A stretch of 64,000 nt of DNA from Carideicomes alvinocaridis (GCA_005473895.2 SRJI02000010.1:61288-125287), one strand, 5' to 3'. Counted from the first letter of the stretch, positions 1 through 9,087 are shown. Notes: a model not told the origin generated them from the letters alone. Translations and numbers: made by a program.

Positions 1-127
1 CATCTGCAAGGGGGGATCCGGCGCCTGTTGGATGCAAGACACCACCCCCGCTTCCATTCGCTAACCTTGGTCTGATCCGTCTCTTTGACATTCAACCCCG
101 GAGGGGTCGGCTTACGCAGACGTGCCG

Positions 128-164
128 CCCTCGGGGATTCGGAAAAAATCCGAACGCCCGAGGG
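128..164. other. Nested hairpin upstream of first small gene
   Basis: Outer arms CCCTCGGG (128-135) and CCCGAGGG (157-164) enclose inner arms TTCGGA (138-143) and TCCGAA (149-154) around a loop of five A. Only a two-base mismatch separates the two helices, so the stem is about 16 bp. It could be a terminator for a gene to the left, an mRNA leader structure or a protein site. No T-run follows, so a classical rho-independent terminator is not supported. Confidence 0.55.
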
Positions 165-246
165 TGAGTGCAGATCCGGTCAGACACGTCGGGCGCCTGT
201 CGCGCGGGGGATGGTCCCCCGCCTCCAGTGACAGGAGCCAATCCCG

Positions 247-411
247 ATGTCCTATGCAGATGCCACCGCTTTCGCCGCCAGCCTCGCCACCACTCTGATG
301 GTCGTGATCGTCGTGTTCCAGGCCGGGGACGGAACCCACGGCGCCATGCCCGCCGACGAGTTCGACGGCGATGAGGACATGGTGAAGCTGGAACTTGATC
401 CATGGGAGTAA
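247..411 (+). CDS. Small predicted membrane protein, 54 aa, unknown function
   Basis: An open frame of 54 codons starts at an ATG preceded by AGGAGC about 9 bases upstream and ends at a TAA. Residues about 8-25 are hydrophobic (AASLATTLMVVIVVF), suggesting one membrane segment, and the C-terminal half is acidic (DEFDGDEDMVKLELD). It lies after the 128-164 hairpin and before another stem-loop at its own stop codon, so it looks like a separate small transcription unit. I do not recognise the family. The good ribosome site and clear protein-like composition make it likely to be real. Confidence 0.55.
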   Translation: MSYADATAFAASLATTLMVVIVVFQAGDGTHGAMPADEFDGDEDMVKLELDPWE

Positions 412-426
412 GGCGCGAAAGCGCCT
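411..426 (+). terminator. Stem-loop at the stop codon of the 54-aa gene
   Basis: AGGCGC and GCGCCT pair perfectly around a GAAA tetraloop, starting at the last base of the stop codon. There is no T-run, so this may be a 3'-end stabiliser or part of a leader rather than an intrinsic terminator. Confidence 0.4.
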
Positions 427-611
427 CACCCCAAACGGCCCGAGCGTGGAGACCCGCGCTTCGGGCCTTCAGTGCCTCACGGTGGTCCCCCATCGTCGGC
501 AGCGGAACCGGGAACAAGCCCGGTCAGAGAGGAAGAGTGCGGGCCTTTCGGCCGTGACGGGTTGAGGTCTGGAGAGAGAGGCTCACCGGCGCCCGTCATG
601 GAGTGATCCCG

Positions 612-1163
612 ATGACCACGTTTTCCAGTTTCGACACCTTTCGCCCCATTAGCCAGATGGTTGCGACCGACGTCATGCCTGCGCTCGCCCGGCCACGGAC
701 GCTGCCCCTGCGGGTCTCCTGCCTCGGCACCGCCAGTCATGGCGATGGTGAAGCCGGCGACAGTTTCGACCGCATCATTCCGCTCGGGGAGTGCCTGTCG
801 GCCGAAGACGCCATGCGCTTTGCGTCGCTGCGCTTGTCACAGGGCAGCATCTGCACCGGACCGGACAGCTTCACGCATTTCCGTCCGCGTATCATGCTCA
901 TCGAAGACCGGGAGCACCGCCTGGTCTTGGCAGGCTGCATCCGTGCCCGGGCTATCATCTGGCAACAGCCGGTCGCATCCGATGCCGAGGCACGCAGGAT
1001 TGTGACCGAAGCCAGCCGACTGCGCGGTATGGCATTCCGAGCCTCGGAGCCCTGTGATGCGAGACGGCTGCGTTACCGCGCCGCGGCGCTGGAGGCACGA
1101 TTGGTTGATCCCTTCTGGCGCGAGACCGCGGCCGATCTGCTCCGCCTGCCACAGGCCGCCTGA
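612..1163 (+). CDS. Hypothetical protein, 183 aa
   Basis: The ATG at 612 is chosen over the in-frame GTG at 603 because GGAG at 600-603 gives an 8-base spacing. The protein has no signal peptide or membrane segment. It is rich in Arg and Ala, with a region around residues 85-110 (SFTHFRPRIMLIEDREHRLVLAGCIRA would be its core) that reads as a beta-rich fold. I do not recognise a family. It precedes two further soluble unknowns read in the same direction, and a leader of about 200 bp lies before it with elements that recur before the helicase gene at 2.4 kb. Its position in the left accessory part of the ICE suggests an element-maintenance or anti-host-defence role, but nothing in the sequence proves this. 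Confidence 0.7.
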   Translation: MTTFSSFDTFRPISQMVATDVMPALARPRTLPLRVSCLGTASHGDGEAGDSFDRIIPLGECLSAEDAMRFASLRLSQGSICTGPDSFTHFRPRIMLIEDREHRLVLAGCIRARAIIWQQPVASDAEARRIVTEASRLRGMAFRASEPCDARRLRYRAAALEARLVDPFWRETAADLLRLPQAA

Positions 1164-1228
1164 GCTTCACCCTTTCCATCCCATTCGGCTCGGTGTCACG
1201 CCGGGCCATGTCTTCTCAGGAGACCATC

Positions 1229-1645
1229 ATGGCCGACTATTTCACCCATTTCTCCTGCCTGCTCGATGTGGGCACCCCCGAGCAGGCCGCCCGCGCGCTC
1301 GATCTTTACAATGCGCTCTCGGATGAGAATGCCGCTGAGGATCCGCCTTCGGACGGGTTTCTGCTTTCTATTCAACCCGAGCATGGCGGAACCCAGCTCT
1401 GGATGCACGATGATGGCACCGGCGATCCTGAGCATGTCATCCAATTCGTCAAACGCTGCGCGAAGGAGTTCGGTCTCACCGGCCTATGGGGGATGCAATA
1501 CGCCAATAGCTGCTCACGCCCGAGGATCGACGGGTTCGGCGGCGGGGCGCACGTCCTCGATCTCGCTACCGGCGAGACGGTGGACTGGATCAATACCGAT
1601 GGTTGGCTTTCCATCGTTCTGGAGGGAGGCAATCCCTATGAGTGA
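1229..1645 (+). CDS. Hypothetical protein, 138 aa
   Basis: The start at 1229 is favoured by CAGGAGA at 1217-1223; an in-frame ATG further upstream lacks a ribosome site. The product is a soluble acidic protein with a compact globular look: an N-terminal YFTHFSCLLDVG strand, an alpha-helical EQAARALDLYN, then aromatic-rich strands (LWMHDDGTGD, LWGMQYANSC). The family is unknown to me. The stop codon overlaps the ATG of the next gene by 8 bases (ATGAGTGA), so the two are translationally coupled and probably work together. Confidence 0.7.
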   Translation: MADYFTHFSCLLDVGTPEQAARALDLYNALSDENAAEDPPSDGFLLSIQPEHGGTQLWMHDDGTGDPEHVIQFVKRCAKEFGLTGLWGMQYANSCSRPRIDGFGGGAHVLDLATGETVDWINTDGWLSIVLEGGNPYE

Positions 1646-2282
1646 GCTCATCGAGATCACTGTCTATCGCCTCGAAGAGCTTTCCGATGCAGCCAGGGAC
1701 AAAGCCCGTGCCTGGTATCGCGAAGGTGGCTTCGACGATGACTGGTACGATGCCGTCTATGAGGATTTCCAGCGCGTCGCCGAAATCCTCGGGCTGAACC
1801 TCAAGACCCGCACCGTCCGGCTAATGGGCGGTGGCACACGGCAGGAACCCTGCATCTGGTTCCGGGGCTTCTGGAGCCAGGGGGATGGCGCCTGCTTCGA
1901 AACTTTCTATGCCTATCGCAAGGGCGCGCCGCGCCTGATCAGGGAATACGCGCCGCAGGATACCGAGTTGCACCGCATCGCCGATGCCCTGCAGGCGGTC
2001 CAGCGGCGTAATTTCTACCAGCTACGCGCCGAAGCCACCCATCGCGGCCATTATTACCATGAGTATTGCATGGCGATCTCGGTCGAGCGTGACAGCCTGA
2101 GTTGGCAGGACTTGACCGCCGACGCCGAGGAGGTGGTTATCGAGGCGTTGCGCGATCTCGCCCGCTGGCTCTACCGCCAGCTCGAGCGCGAATACGACTA
2201 TCTGTCCTCGGATGAGGTCGTCGATGAGGCCATCATCGCCAACGGTTACACCTTCACCGAAGCCGGACGCAGGTTCGGCTGA
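1638..2282 (+). CDS. Hypothetical protein, 214 aa, antitoxin-annotated family
   Basis: The start ATG lies inside the end of the previous gene. The N-terminus (residues 5-30: IEITVYRLEELSDAARDKAR followed by AWYRE) is a motif I recall from phage and ICE proteins that databases sometimes label antitoxin of a toxin-antitoxin stability system; that label is weakly supported and no toxin partner is evident. The remainder is a charged soluble protein with helical segments at residues 110-130 and 165-190. A convincing intrinsic terminator follows 8 bases after the stop codon, closing the transcription unit. Function should be treated as unknown. Confidence 0.65.
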   Translation: MSELIEITVYRLEELSDAARDKARAWYREGGFDDDWYDAVYEDFQRVAEILGLNLKTRTVRLMGGGTRQEPCIWFRGFWSQGDGACFETFYAYRKGAPRLIREYAPQDTELHRIADALQAVQRRNFYQLRAEATHRGHYYHEYCMAISVERDSLSWQDLTADAEEVVIEALRDLARWLYRQLEREYDYLSSDEVVDEAIIANGYTFTEAGRRFG

Positions 2283-2289
2283 TCCTGAC

Positions 2290-2323
2290 AAGCGCCCCCA
2301 CCATCCGGTCGGGGCGCTTTGTT
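2290..2323 (+). terminator. Rho-independent terminator
   Basis: AAGCGCCCC (2290-2298) pairs with GGGGCGCTT (2311-2319), a 9-bp GC-rich stem, followed by TTGTT. It lies directly after the 214-aa gene. Confidence 0.75.
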
Positions 2324-2431
2324 CATGTCGTCGTTTCCAGAGTCAGAGAGGTGCCGGGACGGGGTGAGTCCGGGTGGTCGAGAGAGAGCGCCGTCCGGGC
2401 TTGTCCCTCCAGCTCTCCGAGGATCTCCGAC

Positions 2432-5400
2432 ATGAACATCTCGTCTCCCGTGATCGATCCGGTCACGCCGCTCGGCGCCGCACCCGCGATCCTGGCCGCC
2501 GCCAATCTCCTCCTTCCCCATCTCGAACGCGGCCAGCGCGTCGATACCGCGGCCCTGCGAAGCGCCATGGAGACCGCTTTCGGCGCGTCCGACGCCACCG
2601 GCGCCTGGGACTGGAAGCTCGCCTATGAGGCCTGCGAGGTCGCCACGGTTCTGTTCCTGCGCAAATACGGAAAGGCGCTGTTCCGCAAAGCCGCCTCTCC
2701 GGCGTCCCGGCTCGGCCCTCTGGCGAAGATCGCGGGGTTACTACCGACGCAGACCCGCCGCTCCGAAGAAAGTCAGAGCTTCCAGCAGTTCAGCACGCCT
2801 CTGCCACTCGGCCTTGCCGCGTTGGCGGCGGCCGCGATCACGCCGGACGATGTGGTACTGGAGCCCTCGGCCGGCTCCGGCCTTATGGCGATCCTCGCCC
2901 AGACTGCCGGCGGCTCGCTGATCCTCAACGAGCTTGCCGAGACCCGCGCCGATCTTCTCTCTTCCCTCTTTCCGGCTTTTCCGATCACCCGGTTCGATGC
3001 TGCCCAGATCGACGATCATCTGGCCACGGATGCTGTGCCATCCGTTGTGCTGATGAATCCGCCATTCTCGGTCATGGCGAACGTCACCGGGCGCGTCTCA
3101 GATGCCGCATACCGGCATGTCGCTTCGGCACTGGCCCGGCTCGCCCCCGGCGGACGGCTGGTCACGATCACCGGCTCGAATTTCGGCCCCGAGGCTCCGG
3201 CCTGGCGCGACGCCTTCATACGCCTGCAGGACCGCGGCCGCGTGGTCTTCACCGCGGCCATCGACGGAGCGGTCTTCGCCAGGCATGGCACCAGCATCGA
3301 CACGCGGCTGACGGTGATCGACAAGCTGCCCGCCGACGATCCGTCAGTCTTCCCGGCCTCGGCAGGAACTGCACCCGACGTTGTCACGCTGCTCGGCTGG
3401 ATCGAAAGCCAGCTTCCGCTGCGTTTGCCGGTGTCGCTGCCGAAGGTCGCTTCTCCCGTGCTGGCGGCTGCCCCGAAGACCGTGCGCGGCTATCTCGCTC
3501 GCGCCACAGCGTCCCGACCCGTCGCTGCACCAGCGTCCGATCCCGAGGGGGTGGAGCTCGAGTATGAGACCGTGGACTGGGCGCCGCCCGAGGGCGCGCG
3601 CTTGTCGGACGCGATCTATGAGGAATATGCGCTGCAATCGTTGCGTATTCCCGGCGCCGAGCCGCATCCGACCAGGCTGGTGCAATCCGCTGCCATGGCC
3701 TCGGTCGCGCCGCCAAAGCCGTCCTACCGGCCCATGCTGCCGTCCGACATCCGCACCCGACTGTCGGACGCCCAGCTTGAAACGGTGATCTATGCCGGTG
3801 AAGCCCATGCCGATCACCTCGCCGGTGCCTGGGCCGTGGACGAGCATTTCGACAACGTGCGCGCCGCCGCCGAGGATGCCGCCGGTGCTGTCCGCTTCCG
3901 CCGGGGCTTCATGCTCGGTGACGGCACCGGCGCTGGCAAGGGCCGCCAGTCGGCCGCCATCATTCTCGACAACTGGCTTCGAGGTCGGCGCAAGGCGATC
4001 TGGATTTCCAAATCCGACAAGCTGATCGAGGACGCGCAACGCGACTGGTCGGCGCTTGGCATGGAACGCCTGCTTGTCACGCCACTGTCACGCTTCTCGC
4101 AAGGCAAGCCGATCACGCTGTCGGAAGGCATCCTGTTTACCACCTATGCCACGCTACGCTCCGACGACCGGAGCGAGAAGGTTTCGCGCGTCAAGCAGAT
4201 CGTCGAATGGTTGGGATCCGACTTCGATGGAGTCATCATTTTCGACGAGAGCCATGCCATGCAGAATGCCGGTGGCGGAAAAGGCGAACGCGGTGATGTC
4301 GCCGCTTCGCAGCAGGGGCGTGCGGGCCTGCGGCTCCAGCATGCCCTGCCGGATGCCCGCGTGGTCTATGTCTCGGCGACCGGGGCCACGACGGTTCACA
4401 ATCTCGCCTATGCGCAGCGGCTCGGCCTCTGGGGTGGCGAGGATTTCCCGTTCCAGACCCGCGCCGAGTTCGTCGAAGCGATTGAAGCGGGCGGCGTGGC
4501 GGCCATGGAAGTGCTCGCCCGCGATCTGCGGTCCCTCGGCCTCTACACCGCCCGCTCGCTTTCCTATGATGGCGTCGAATATGAACTGATCGAGCATCAG
4601 ATCACGGATGAACAGCGGCGCATCTATGATGCTTACGCGGCCGCGTTCGCCGTCATTCATGGGAACCTGGACGCGGCGATGGAGGCGGCCAACATCACCG
4701 GCAGCGAGGGGACGTTGAACCGCCAGGCCAAGTCGGCGGCGCGTTCGGCCTTTGAAAGCACTAAGCAGCGCTTCTTCGGCCATCTGCTCACCTCGATGAA
4801 AACCCCGACGCTGATCCGCTCGATCGATGCCGATCTGGCGGCCGGCCATGCGGCCGTCATCCAGATTGTCTCGACCGGCGAGGCGCTGATGGAACGGCGG
4901 CTGGCGGAGATCCCGACCGAGGAATGGAACGACATTTCCGTCGATGTCACGCCGCGGGAATATGTCGGCTCGTATTTGCAGCATTCCTTCCCCGTTCAGC
5001 TTTACGAACCCTTCACCGATGGTGAGGGCAATCTTTCGTCGCGGCCCGTGTTCCGGGACGGTCAGCCGGTCGAGAGCCGCGAAGCCTTGGCCCGGCGGAA
5101 CGAGATGCTCGAACAGCTCGGCTCGCTGCCGCCCGTGCCGGGAGCACTCGACCAGATCGTCCAGCGCTTTCGCACCGATCTGGTGGCGGAGGTCACCGGC
5201 CGCTCGCGCCGCATCGTGCGCAAGGGCGAAGGCGCATCGGCCCGCCTTGCCGTCGAGAACCGTGCGCCCTCCGCGAACCTTGCGGAGACCTCGGCCTTCA
5301 TGGATGACCAGAAGCGCATCCTCATCTTCTCTGATGCCGGGGGCACGGGGCGCAGCTATCACGCGGACCTCTCGGTGCGGAACCAGCGCCTGCGGGTGCA

Positions 5401-6751
5401 TTACCTGCTGGAGCCGGGCTGGAAGGCCGATGCCGCCATTCAGGGGCTCGGGCGCACCAACCGCACCAATCAGGCGCAACCACCGCTCTTCCGGCCCATC
5501 GCCACGGATGTGAAGGCCGAGAAGCGGTTCCTCAGCACGATCGCGCGTCGTCTCGACACCCTCGGCGCGATCACCCGCGGCCAGCGCCAGACCGGTGGAC
5601 AGGGCCTGTTCCGGCCCGAGGACAATCTGGAATCCGCCTATGCCCGCGATGCGCTGCGCCAGCTCTATTTGGCTGTAGTGCGCGGCAAGGTCGAGGGCTG
5701 CTCGCTTGAAAGGTTTGAATCCGCCACCGGCCTGAAGCTGATGGACGCGAACGGCATCAAGGACGATCTGCCGCCGATCACCACTTTCCTCAACCGACTG
5801 CTGGCGCTGACCATCGAGTTGCAGGGCATCCTGTTCTCGGCCTTCGAGCAGCTTCTGCAGGCGCGGATCGATGGGGCCATTGCATCCGGCACCTATGACA
5901 TGGGGCTGGAAACGCTGAAGGCCGAAAGCTTCATCGTCACCGACCGGCAGGTGATCCACACCCATCCGGGCACAGGGGCGGAAACCCGGCTCCTGACGCT
6001 CACCGAGCGCAAGCGAAATCAGCCCATCACGCTGGATGCGGCCTTGGCGGAACAGGATGATCCCCGCGCAAGATTGCTCATCAACGAGCGGTCCGGTCGT
6101 GCCGCCGTGCAGATCCCGACCACCAGCGTGATGCTGGATGACGGCGAGATCGAACGGCGCGTTCGTCTGATCCGGCCGATGGAGGCGATGAACATTCCGG
6201 TGCGGGCGATGGGCGAGACCCGCTGGGTCGAGGTGGACCACGCTGACTTCGCCACGGCCTGGAAGGCGGAGCTTGTGGAAGTGCCGGAGTTTACCGACAG
6301 CATCCTGCATATGGTGACCGGGCTGCTGCTGCCGATCTGGAAGCGCCTGCCGCAGGACTCCTCCCGCGTCTATCGGCTCCAGACCGACGAGGGCGAGCGC
6401 ATTATCGGTCGCCGGGTCTCGCCCGCATGGGCCGACAACGCCTCGAGCAGCGGTGTCAGCAGCATCACGTCCGATGCGGCCTATGGCGCGCTGATCGAAG
6501 GTTGCACCATCCTCGATCTGGCCGAGGGGCTGCAACTGCGCCGCGCGCGCGTCATGGGCGCGAACCGGATCGAACTGACCGGCTTCACCGATACCATGCG
6601 CGAGCGCCTGCGGGCCTATGGGCTCTTCAGCGAGATCATCTCCTGGAAGCTGCGCTTCTTCGTTCCGGTGGGCGCATCGGGCCCGGAGATCATCGGCAAG
6701 CTCTTCGACCGCTGGCCGGTGGAGCGCATCTCCGAGCGGGAGGCCGCGTGA
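2432..6751 (+). CDS. Methylase/Strawberry-notch-type helicase fusion, 1439 aa
   Basis: Large protein with two parts. Residues about 135-215 carry an N6-adenine methyltransferase-like fold: the SAM motif LEPSAGSG near 143-150 and the catalytic NPPF near 208-211. Residues about 440-1100 form a superfamily-2 helicase of the Strawberry-notch type: Walker A GDGTGAGKG near 496, a DESH box near 605, and a C-terminal helicase motif LGRTNRTNQ near 1003. The start at 2432 (MNISS) follows GAGGA with suitable spacing; the open frame extends 27 codons upstream without a ribosome site. The gene overlaps the next one by one base (TGATG). Such proteins are common in alphaproteobacterial ICEs and plasmids. 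Protection of element DNA by methylation or remodelling is the natural inference, not shown by the sequence. Confidence 0.85.
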   Translation: MNISSPVIDPVTPLGAAPAILAAANLLLPHLERGQRVDTAALRSAMETAFGASDATGAWDWKLAYEACEVATVLFLRKYGKALFRKAASPASRLGPLAKIAGLLPTQTRRSEESQSFQQFSTPLPLGLAALAAAAITPDDVVLEPSAGSGLMAILAQTAGGSLILNELAETRADLLSSLFPAFPITRFDAAQIDDHLATDAVPSVVLMNPPFSVMANVTGRVSDAAYRHVASALARLAPGGRLVTITGSNFGPEAPAWRDAFIRLQDRGRVVFTAAIDGAVFARHGTSIDTRLTVIDKLPADDPSVFPASAGTAPDVVTLLGWIESQLPLRLPVSLPKVASPVLAAAPKTVRGYLARATASRPVAAPASDPEGVELEYETVDWAPPEGARLSDAIYEEYALQSLRIPGAEPHPTRLVQSAAMASVAPPKPSYRPMLPSDIRTRLSDAQLETVIYAGEAHADHLAGAWAVDEHFDNVRAAAEDAAGAVRFRRGFMLGDGTGAGKGRQSAAIILDNWLRGRRKAIWISKSDKLIEDAQRDWSALGMERLLVTPLSRFSQGKPITLSEGILFTTYATLRSDDRSEKVSRVKQIVEWLGSDFDGVIIFDESHAMQNAGGGKGERGDVAASQQGRAGLRLQHALPDARVVYVSATGATTVHNLAYAQRLGLWGGEDFPFQTRAEFVEAIEAGGVAAMEVLARDLRSLGLYTARSLSYDGVEYELIEHQITDEQRRIYDAYAAAFAVIHGNLDAAMEAANITGSEGTLNRQAKSAARSAFESTKQRFFGHLLTSMKTPTLIRSIDADLAAGHAAVIQIVSTGEALMERRLAEIPTEEWNDISVDVTPREYVGSYLQHSFPVQLYEPFTDGEGNLSSRPVFRDGQPVESREALARRNEMLEQLGSLPPVPGALDQIVQRFRTDLVAEVTGRSRRIVRKGEGASARLAVENRAPSANLAETSAFMDDQKRILIFSDAGGTGRSYHADLSVRNQRLRVHYLLEPGWKADAAIQGLGRTNRTNQAQPPLFRPIATDVKAEKRFLSTIARRLDTLGAITRGQRQTGGQGLFRPEDNLESAYARDALRQLYLAVVRGKVEGCSLERFESATGLKLMDANGIKDDLPPITTFLNRLLALTIELQGILFSAFEQLLQARIDGAIASGTYDMGLETLKAESFIVTDRQVIHTHPGTGAETRLLTLTERKRNQPITLDAALAEQDDPRARLLINERSGRAAVQIPTTSVMLDDGEIERRVRLIRPMEAMNIPVRAMGETRWVEVDHADFATAWKAELVEVPEFTDSILHMVTGLLLPIWKRLPQDSSRVYRLQTDEGERIIGRRVSPAWADNASSSGVSSITSDAAYGALIEGCTILDLAEGLQLRRARVMGANRIELTGFTDTMRERLRAYGLFSEIISWKLRFFVPVGASGPEIIGKLFDRWPVERISEREAA

Positions 6752-7797
6752 TGGCACGTCTCAACGCTTCCGAACTGGCACACCGTCTCGGCCGAGAGGC
6801 CGAGGCCGTGTGCCGCTACTATCTCTCGAACGGGCGCAAGCAGGGCAATTACTGGCAGGTCGGCGATGTGCGCAACACACCCGGCCGTTCAATGTTCGTC
6901 CGTTTGACCGGGTCGGAATCCGGGAAAGGGGCCGCCGGCAAATGGACCGACGCATCGACCGGCGAGCATGGCGATCTGCTAGACGTGATCGGCGAAAGTC
7001 TTGGCCTCATCGACTTCGCTGATATTGCCGAAGAAGCGCGCCGCTTCCTCAGCCTGCCGCATCCCGAACCGGAGCCAAAGTCCCGCAGGGCCCAAACACC
7101 GCCAGTACCATCGGGATCGTCCGAAGCCGCCCGTCGTCTCTGGCGTATGACGCAACCGCTCACCGGCAGTCTCGCAGAGGCGTACTTACGGCAACGCGGC
7201 ATTGCGGATTTACGCGGAACCGCAAATCTGCGGTGCCACCCGACCTGCTACTGGCGTGCGGAGGGCGACGGCCCAACCGAAACCTGGCCCGCCATGATCG
7301 CCGCCGTCACTGACCTCGACGGCAGGATCACTGGTGCGCATCGCACCTGGATTCAACGTGACGGCTCCGGGAAAGCGCCGGTCTATCCGCCGAGAAAGGC
7401 GATGGGAGAGCTGCTCGGAAACGCCGTCCGGCTTGGCGAGGCACAGGATGTCATGGCGGCAGGCGAGGGGATAGAAACCATTCTCTCGCTGCGCCAGGCA
7501 TTGCCGATCATGCCGATGGTCTCCGCACTCTCGGCCGGACATCTCGCTGCTATCCTGTTCCCGCCGCATCTGCGCAGGCTCTATATCGTCCGCGACAACG
7601 ATCCGGCAGGCGACGCTGCACGGGACAGCCTGGTGGACCGGGCCATCGGGGCCGGGATCGAGGCAATCACGCTTTCGCCCATGCTGGGAGATTTCAACGA
7701 CGATCTCGTCAGCTTCGGCCTGGAGGCGCTTCGGGCGCAGATCCGGGTGCAGATCGCCCCCGAGGACGTCAGCCGTTTCATGCCGCGCGCACCATAG
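6751..7797 (+). CDS. TOPRIM-domain protein (DUF7146-like), 348 aa
   Basis: Soluble protein translationally coupled to the helicase gene by a one-base stop/start overlap. The C-terminal half is a TOPRIM fold: the conserved Glu is in GEGIE near residue 238 and the acidic DxD in VRDNDPAG near 281-283. The N-terminal half (residues 1-100) resembles the primase-like domain seen in mobile-element TOPRIM proteins, with a NYWQVGDVRNTPGRS segment. The family is known from plasmid primases and ICE accessory proteins, so DNA priming or nicking during element replication is likely. A full zinc-binding primase domain is not visible. Pairing with the helicase suggests a replication or processing module. 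Confidence 0.75.
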   Translation: MARLNASELAHRLGREAEAVCRYYLSNGRKQGNYWQVGDVRNTPGRSMFVRLTGSESGKGAAGKWTDASTGEHGDLLDVIGESLGLIDFADIAEEARRFLSLPHPEPEPKSRRAQTPPVPSGSSEAARRLWRMTQPLTGSLAEAYLRQRGIADLRGTANLRCHPTCYWRAEGDGPTETWPAMIAAVTDLDGRITGAHRTWIQRDGSGKAPVYPPRKAMGELLGNAVRLGEAQDVMAAGEGIETILSLRQALPIMPMVSALSAGHLAAILFPPHLRRLYIVRDNDPAGDAARDSLVDRAIGAGIEAITLSPMLGDFNDDLVSFGLEALRAQIRVQIAPEDVSRFMPRAP

Positions 7798-8104
7798 CCA
7801 GAGAGGGCCGTGATCGGGGATAACCGATCCCGCCATGGGCAAGGGGTTGCGGCACCTCGGCAAGGGGACCGCGCCTTGGCCTTCTTGAGAGGGCGAGCGG
7901 CCCACAAACGCTCCGGCCCGGCAATGGCGACCCCCGACTGATTTCCGTCGGCGGGCAAGCCCGCCTTTACAGCGCGAAGCAAATCAGCCGGGCTTTGCCA
8001 TCAAGGCCCTCGCAAAGGGCTCGGGCTGCCAGGCCGGAGCGCCCGTGGGCTTGTCGTCGCCATCAAGGCCGCGACGGTCGCGGTCCAGCCGAAGGACACA
8101 TCCC
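7798..8104. other. Non-coding leader between TOPRIM and DUF2493 genes
   Basis: No gene is visible in this 307-bp stretch. It begins with CCAGAGAGGGCCGTGA, an element related to leaders at 523 and 2342. It contains an inverted repeat GGCGGGC-AA-GCCCGCC (7950-7965) followed by TTT. GCCATCAAGGCC occurs twice, near 7998 and 8062, and the AAGGA ribosome site of the next gene is at 8091-8095. It looks like a structured mRNA leader. Confidence 0.45.
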
Positions 8105-9031
8105 ATGTATGCCCATGACGAATTCGAACCCGATCACAGCACGTCTCCCACCGGCCATGTCATCGAAGAGCTCGAACTCTATGGCTACCGTCCCGCCGAG
8201 GGCGAGGCCGACCCCCGGATCACGCCCGAGGACAACGCCATCCAGGGCGCGGTTGCCGACATCTTCGATGCCCTGATCTCCACCATGGCCGACACCAGCC
8301 TCGATTTCGACCTAGACGAGATCATGTGGTCCACCGTCAACACCTTCCACCGCGCCGTCGAGCGGATCGAACGCAAACTCGACGATAACGAGCAGGCTCA
8401 GAAGCGCCTTCAGCGCGAACAGGACGGAAGCGAGGTGAAATCCGTCCAGTTGGAGACCCTGATCGGCATCGGACAAAACCTGATCGAGCGCCGCGACAGC
8501 ATGGAGACCTTCCGCGACACTGCCGCCGACCTCTTCCTGCGCACCACCGGCACGCCTTGGTCGCCGCGCTCCGGCTCGCGGGTCAACCATCGCCAGATGA
8601 CCTCGGCCATGATCGACAGCCGAGATTTTCTCGCCGCAAAACGCTGGGCTGACAATGAAGTGCTATTGCCCGCCGGGCCGAAGATCGCCTTCTCGGGCGG
8701 CGACACCACCGATCACCGGCTGATCTGGGACAGGCTCGATCAGGTTCATGCCAAACACCCCGACATGGTGCTCCTGCACGGAGGTTCGCCGAAAGGGGCG
8801 GAACGCATCGCGGCCACTTGGGCCGACAACCGCAAGGTCGCGCAGGTCGCCTTCAAGCCGGACTGGATGAAACACGCCAAGGCCGCGCCCTTCAAGCGCA
8901 ACGACCGGATGCTCGACACGATGCCGATCGGGGTCATCATCTTCCCCGGCACCGGCATTCAGGAAAACCTCGCCGACAAGGCCCGCAAGATGGGCATCCC
9001 GGTCTACCGCCTGGCGAAGGGCAGCGCGTGA
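8105..9031 (+). CDS. DUF2493 (SLOG-like) domain protein, 308 aa
   Basis: The start ATG at 8105 follows AAGGA with a 9-base gap. Residues about 195-305 form a Rossmann-like DUF2493/SLOG domain: the strand-loop KIAFSGGDTTDHRLIWDRL begins it, followed by VLLHGGSPKGAE, a glycine loop of the type that binds nucleotides, and IIFPGTG. The N-terminal 190 residues are predominantly helical and acidic, with a possible coiled coil near 75-120 (RAVERIERKLDDNEQAQKRL). SLOG proteins bind or process nucleotide-derived ligands and occur in mobile elements and defence systems; the ligand here cannot be read from sequence. It forms a single-gene unit with structured non-coding DNA on both sides. Confidence 0.75.
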   Translation: MYAHDEFEPDHSTSPTGHVIEELELYGYRPAEGEADPRITPEDNAIQGAVADIFDALISTMADTSLDFDLDEIMWSTVNTFHRAVERIERKLDDNEQAQKRLQREQDGSEVKSVQLETLIGIGQNLIERRDSMETFRDTAADLFLRTTGTPWSPRSGSRVNHRQMTSAMIDSRDFLAAKRWADNEVLLPAGPKIAFSGGDTTDHRLIWDRLDQVHAKHPDMVLLHGGSPKGAERIAATWADNRKVAQVAFKPDWMKHAKAAPFKRNDRMLDTMPIGVIIFPGTGIQENLADKARKMGIPVYRLAKGSA

Positions 9032-9057
9032 GCGCTGCCAGCAATCCGTCGACACCA

Positions 9058-9087
9058 TGCCCGGCAGAACTCTCGCCATGCCGGGCA
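9058..9087. other. Inverted repeat after DUF2493 gene
   Basis: TGCCCGGC (9058-9065) and GCCGGGCA (9080-9087) are perfect inverted arms separated by 14 bases. The site lies 26 bases after the stop codon and about 80 bases before the next start. It may end the upstream transcript or regulate the membrane-protein gene downstream. Confidence 0.45.

Noticed and set aside
1266..1637. N-terminal extension of the 214-aa protein to 338 aa
   Set aside because: It would overlap the whole preceding gene; the coupled ATG at 1638 is a normal start.
1229..2282. A toxin-antitoxin pair formed by the two overlapping genes
   Set aside because: The second gene belongs to a family sometimes labelled antitoxin, but the first has no toxin fold or motif that I can recognise, so the pair is left as hypothetical.
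4154..6757. An 867-codon open frame antisense to the helicase gene
   Set aside because: It lies opposite a well-supported gene in G+C-rich DNA, where long antisense frames are expected, and its product has no domain and is Arg/Gly/His-rich.
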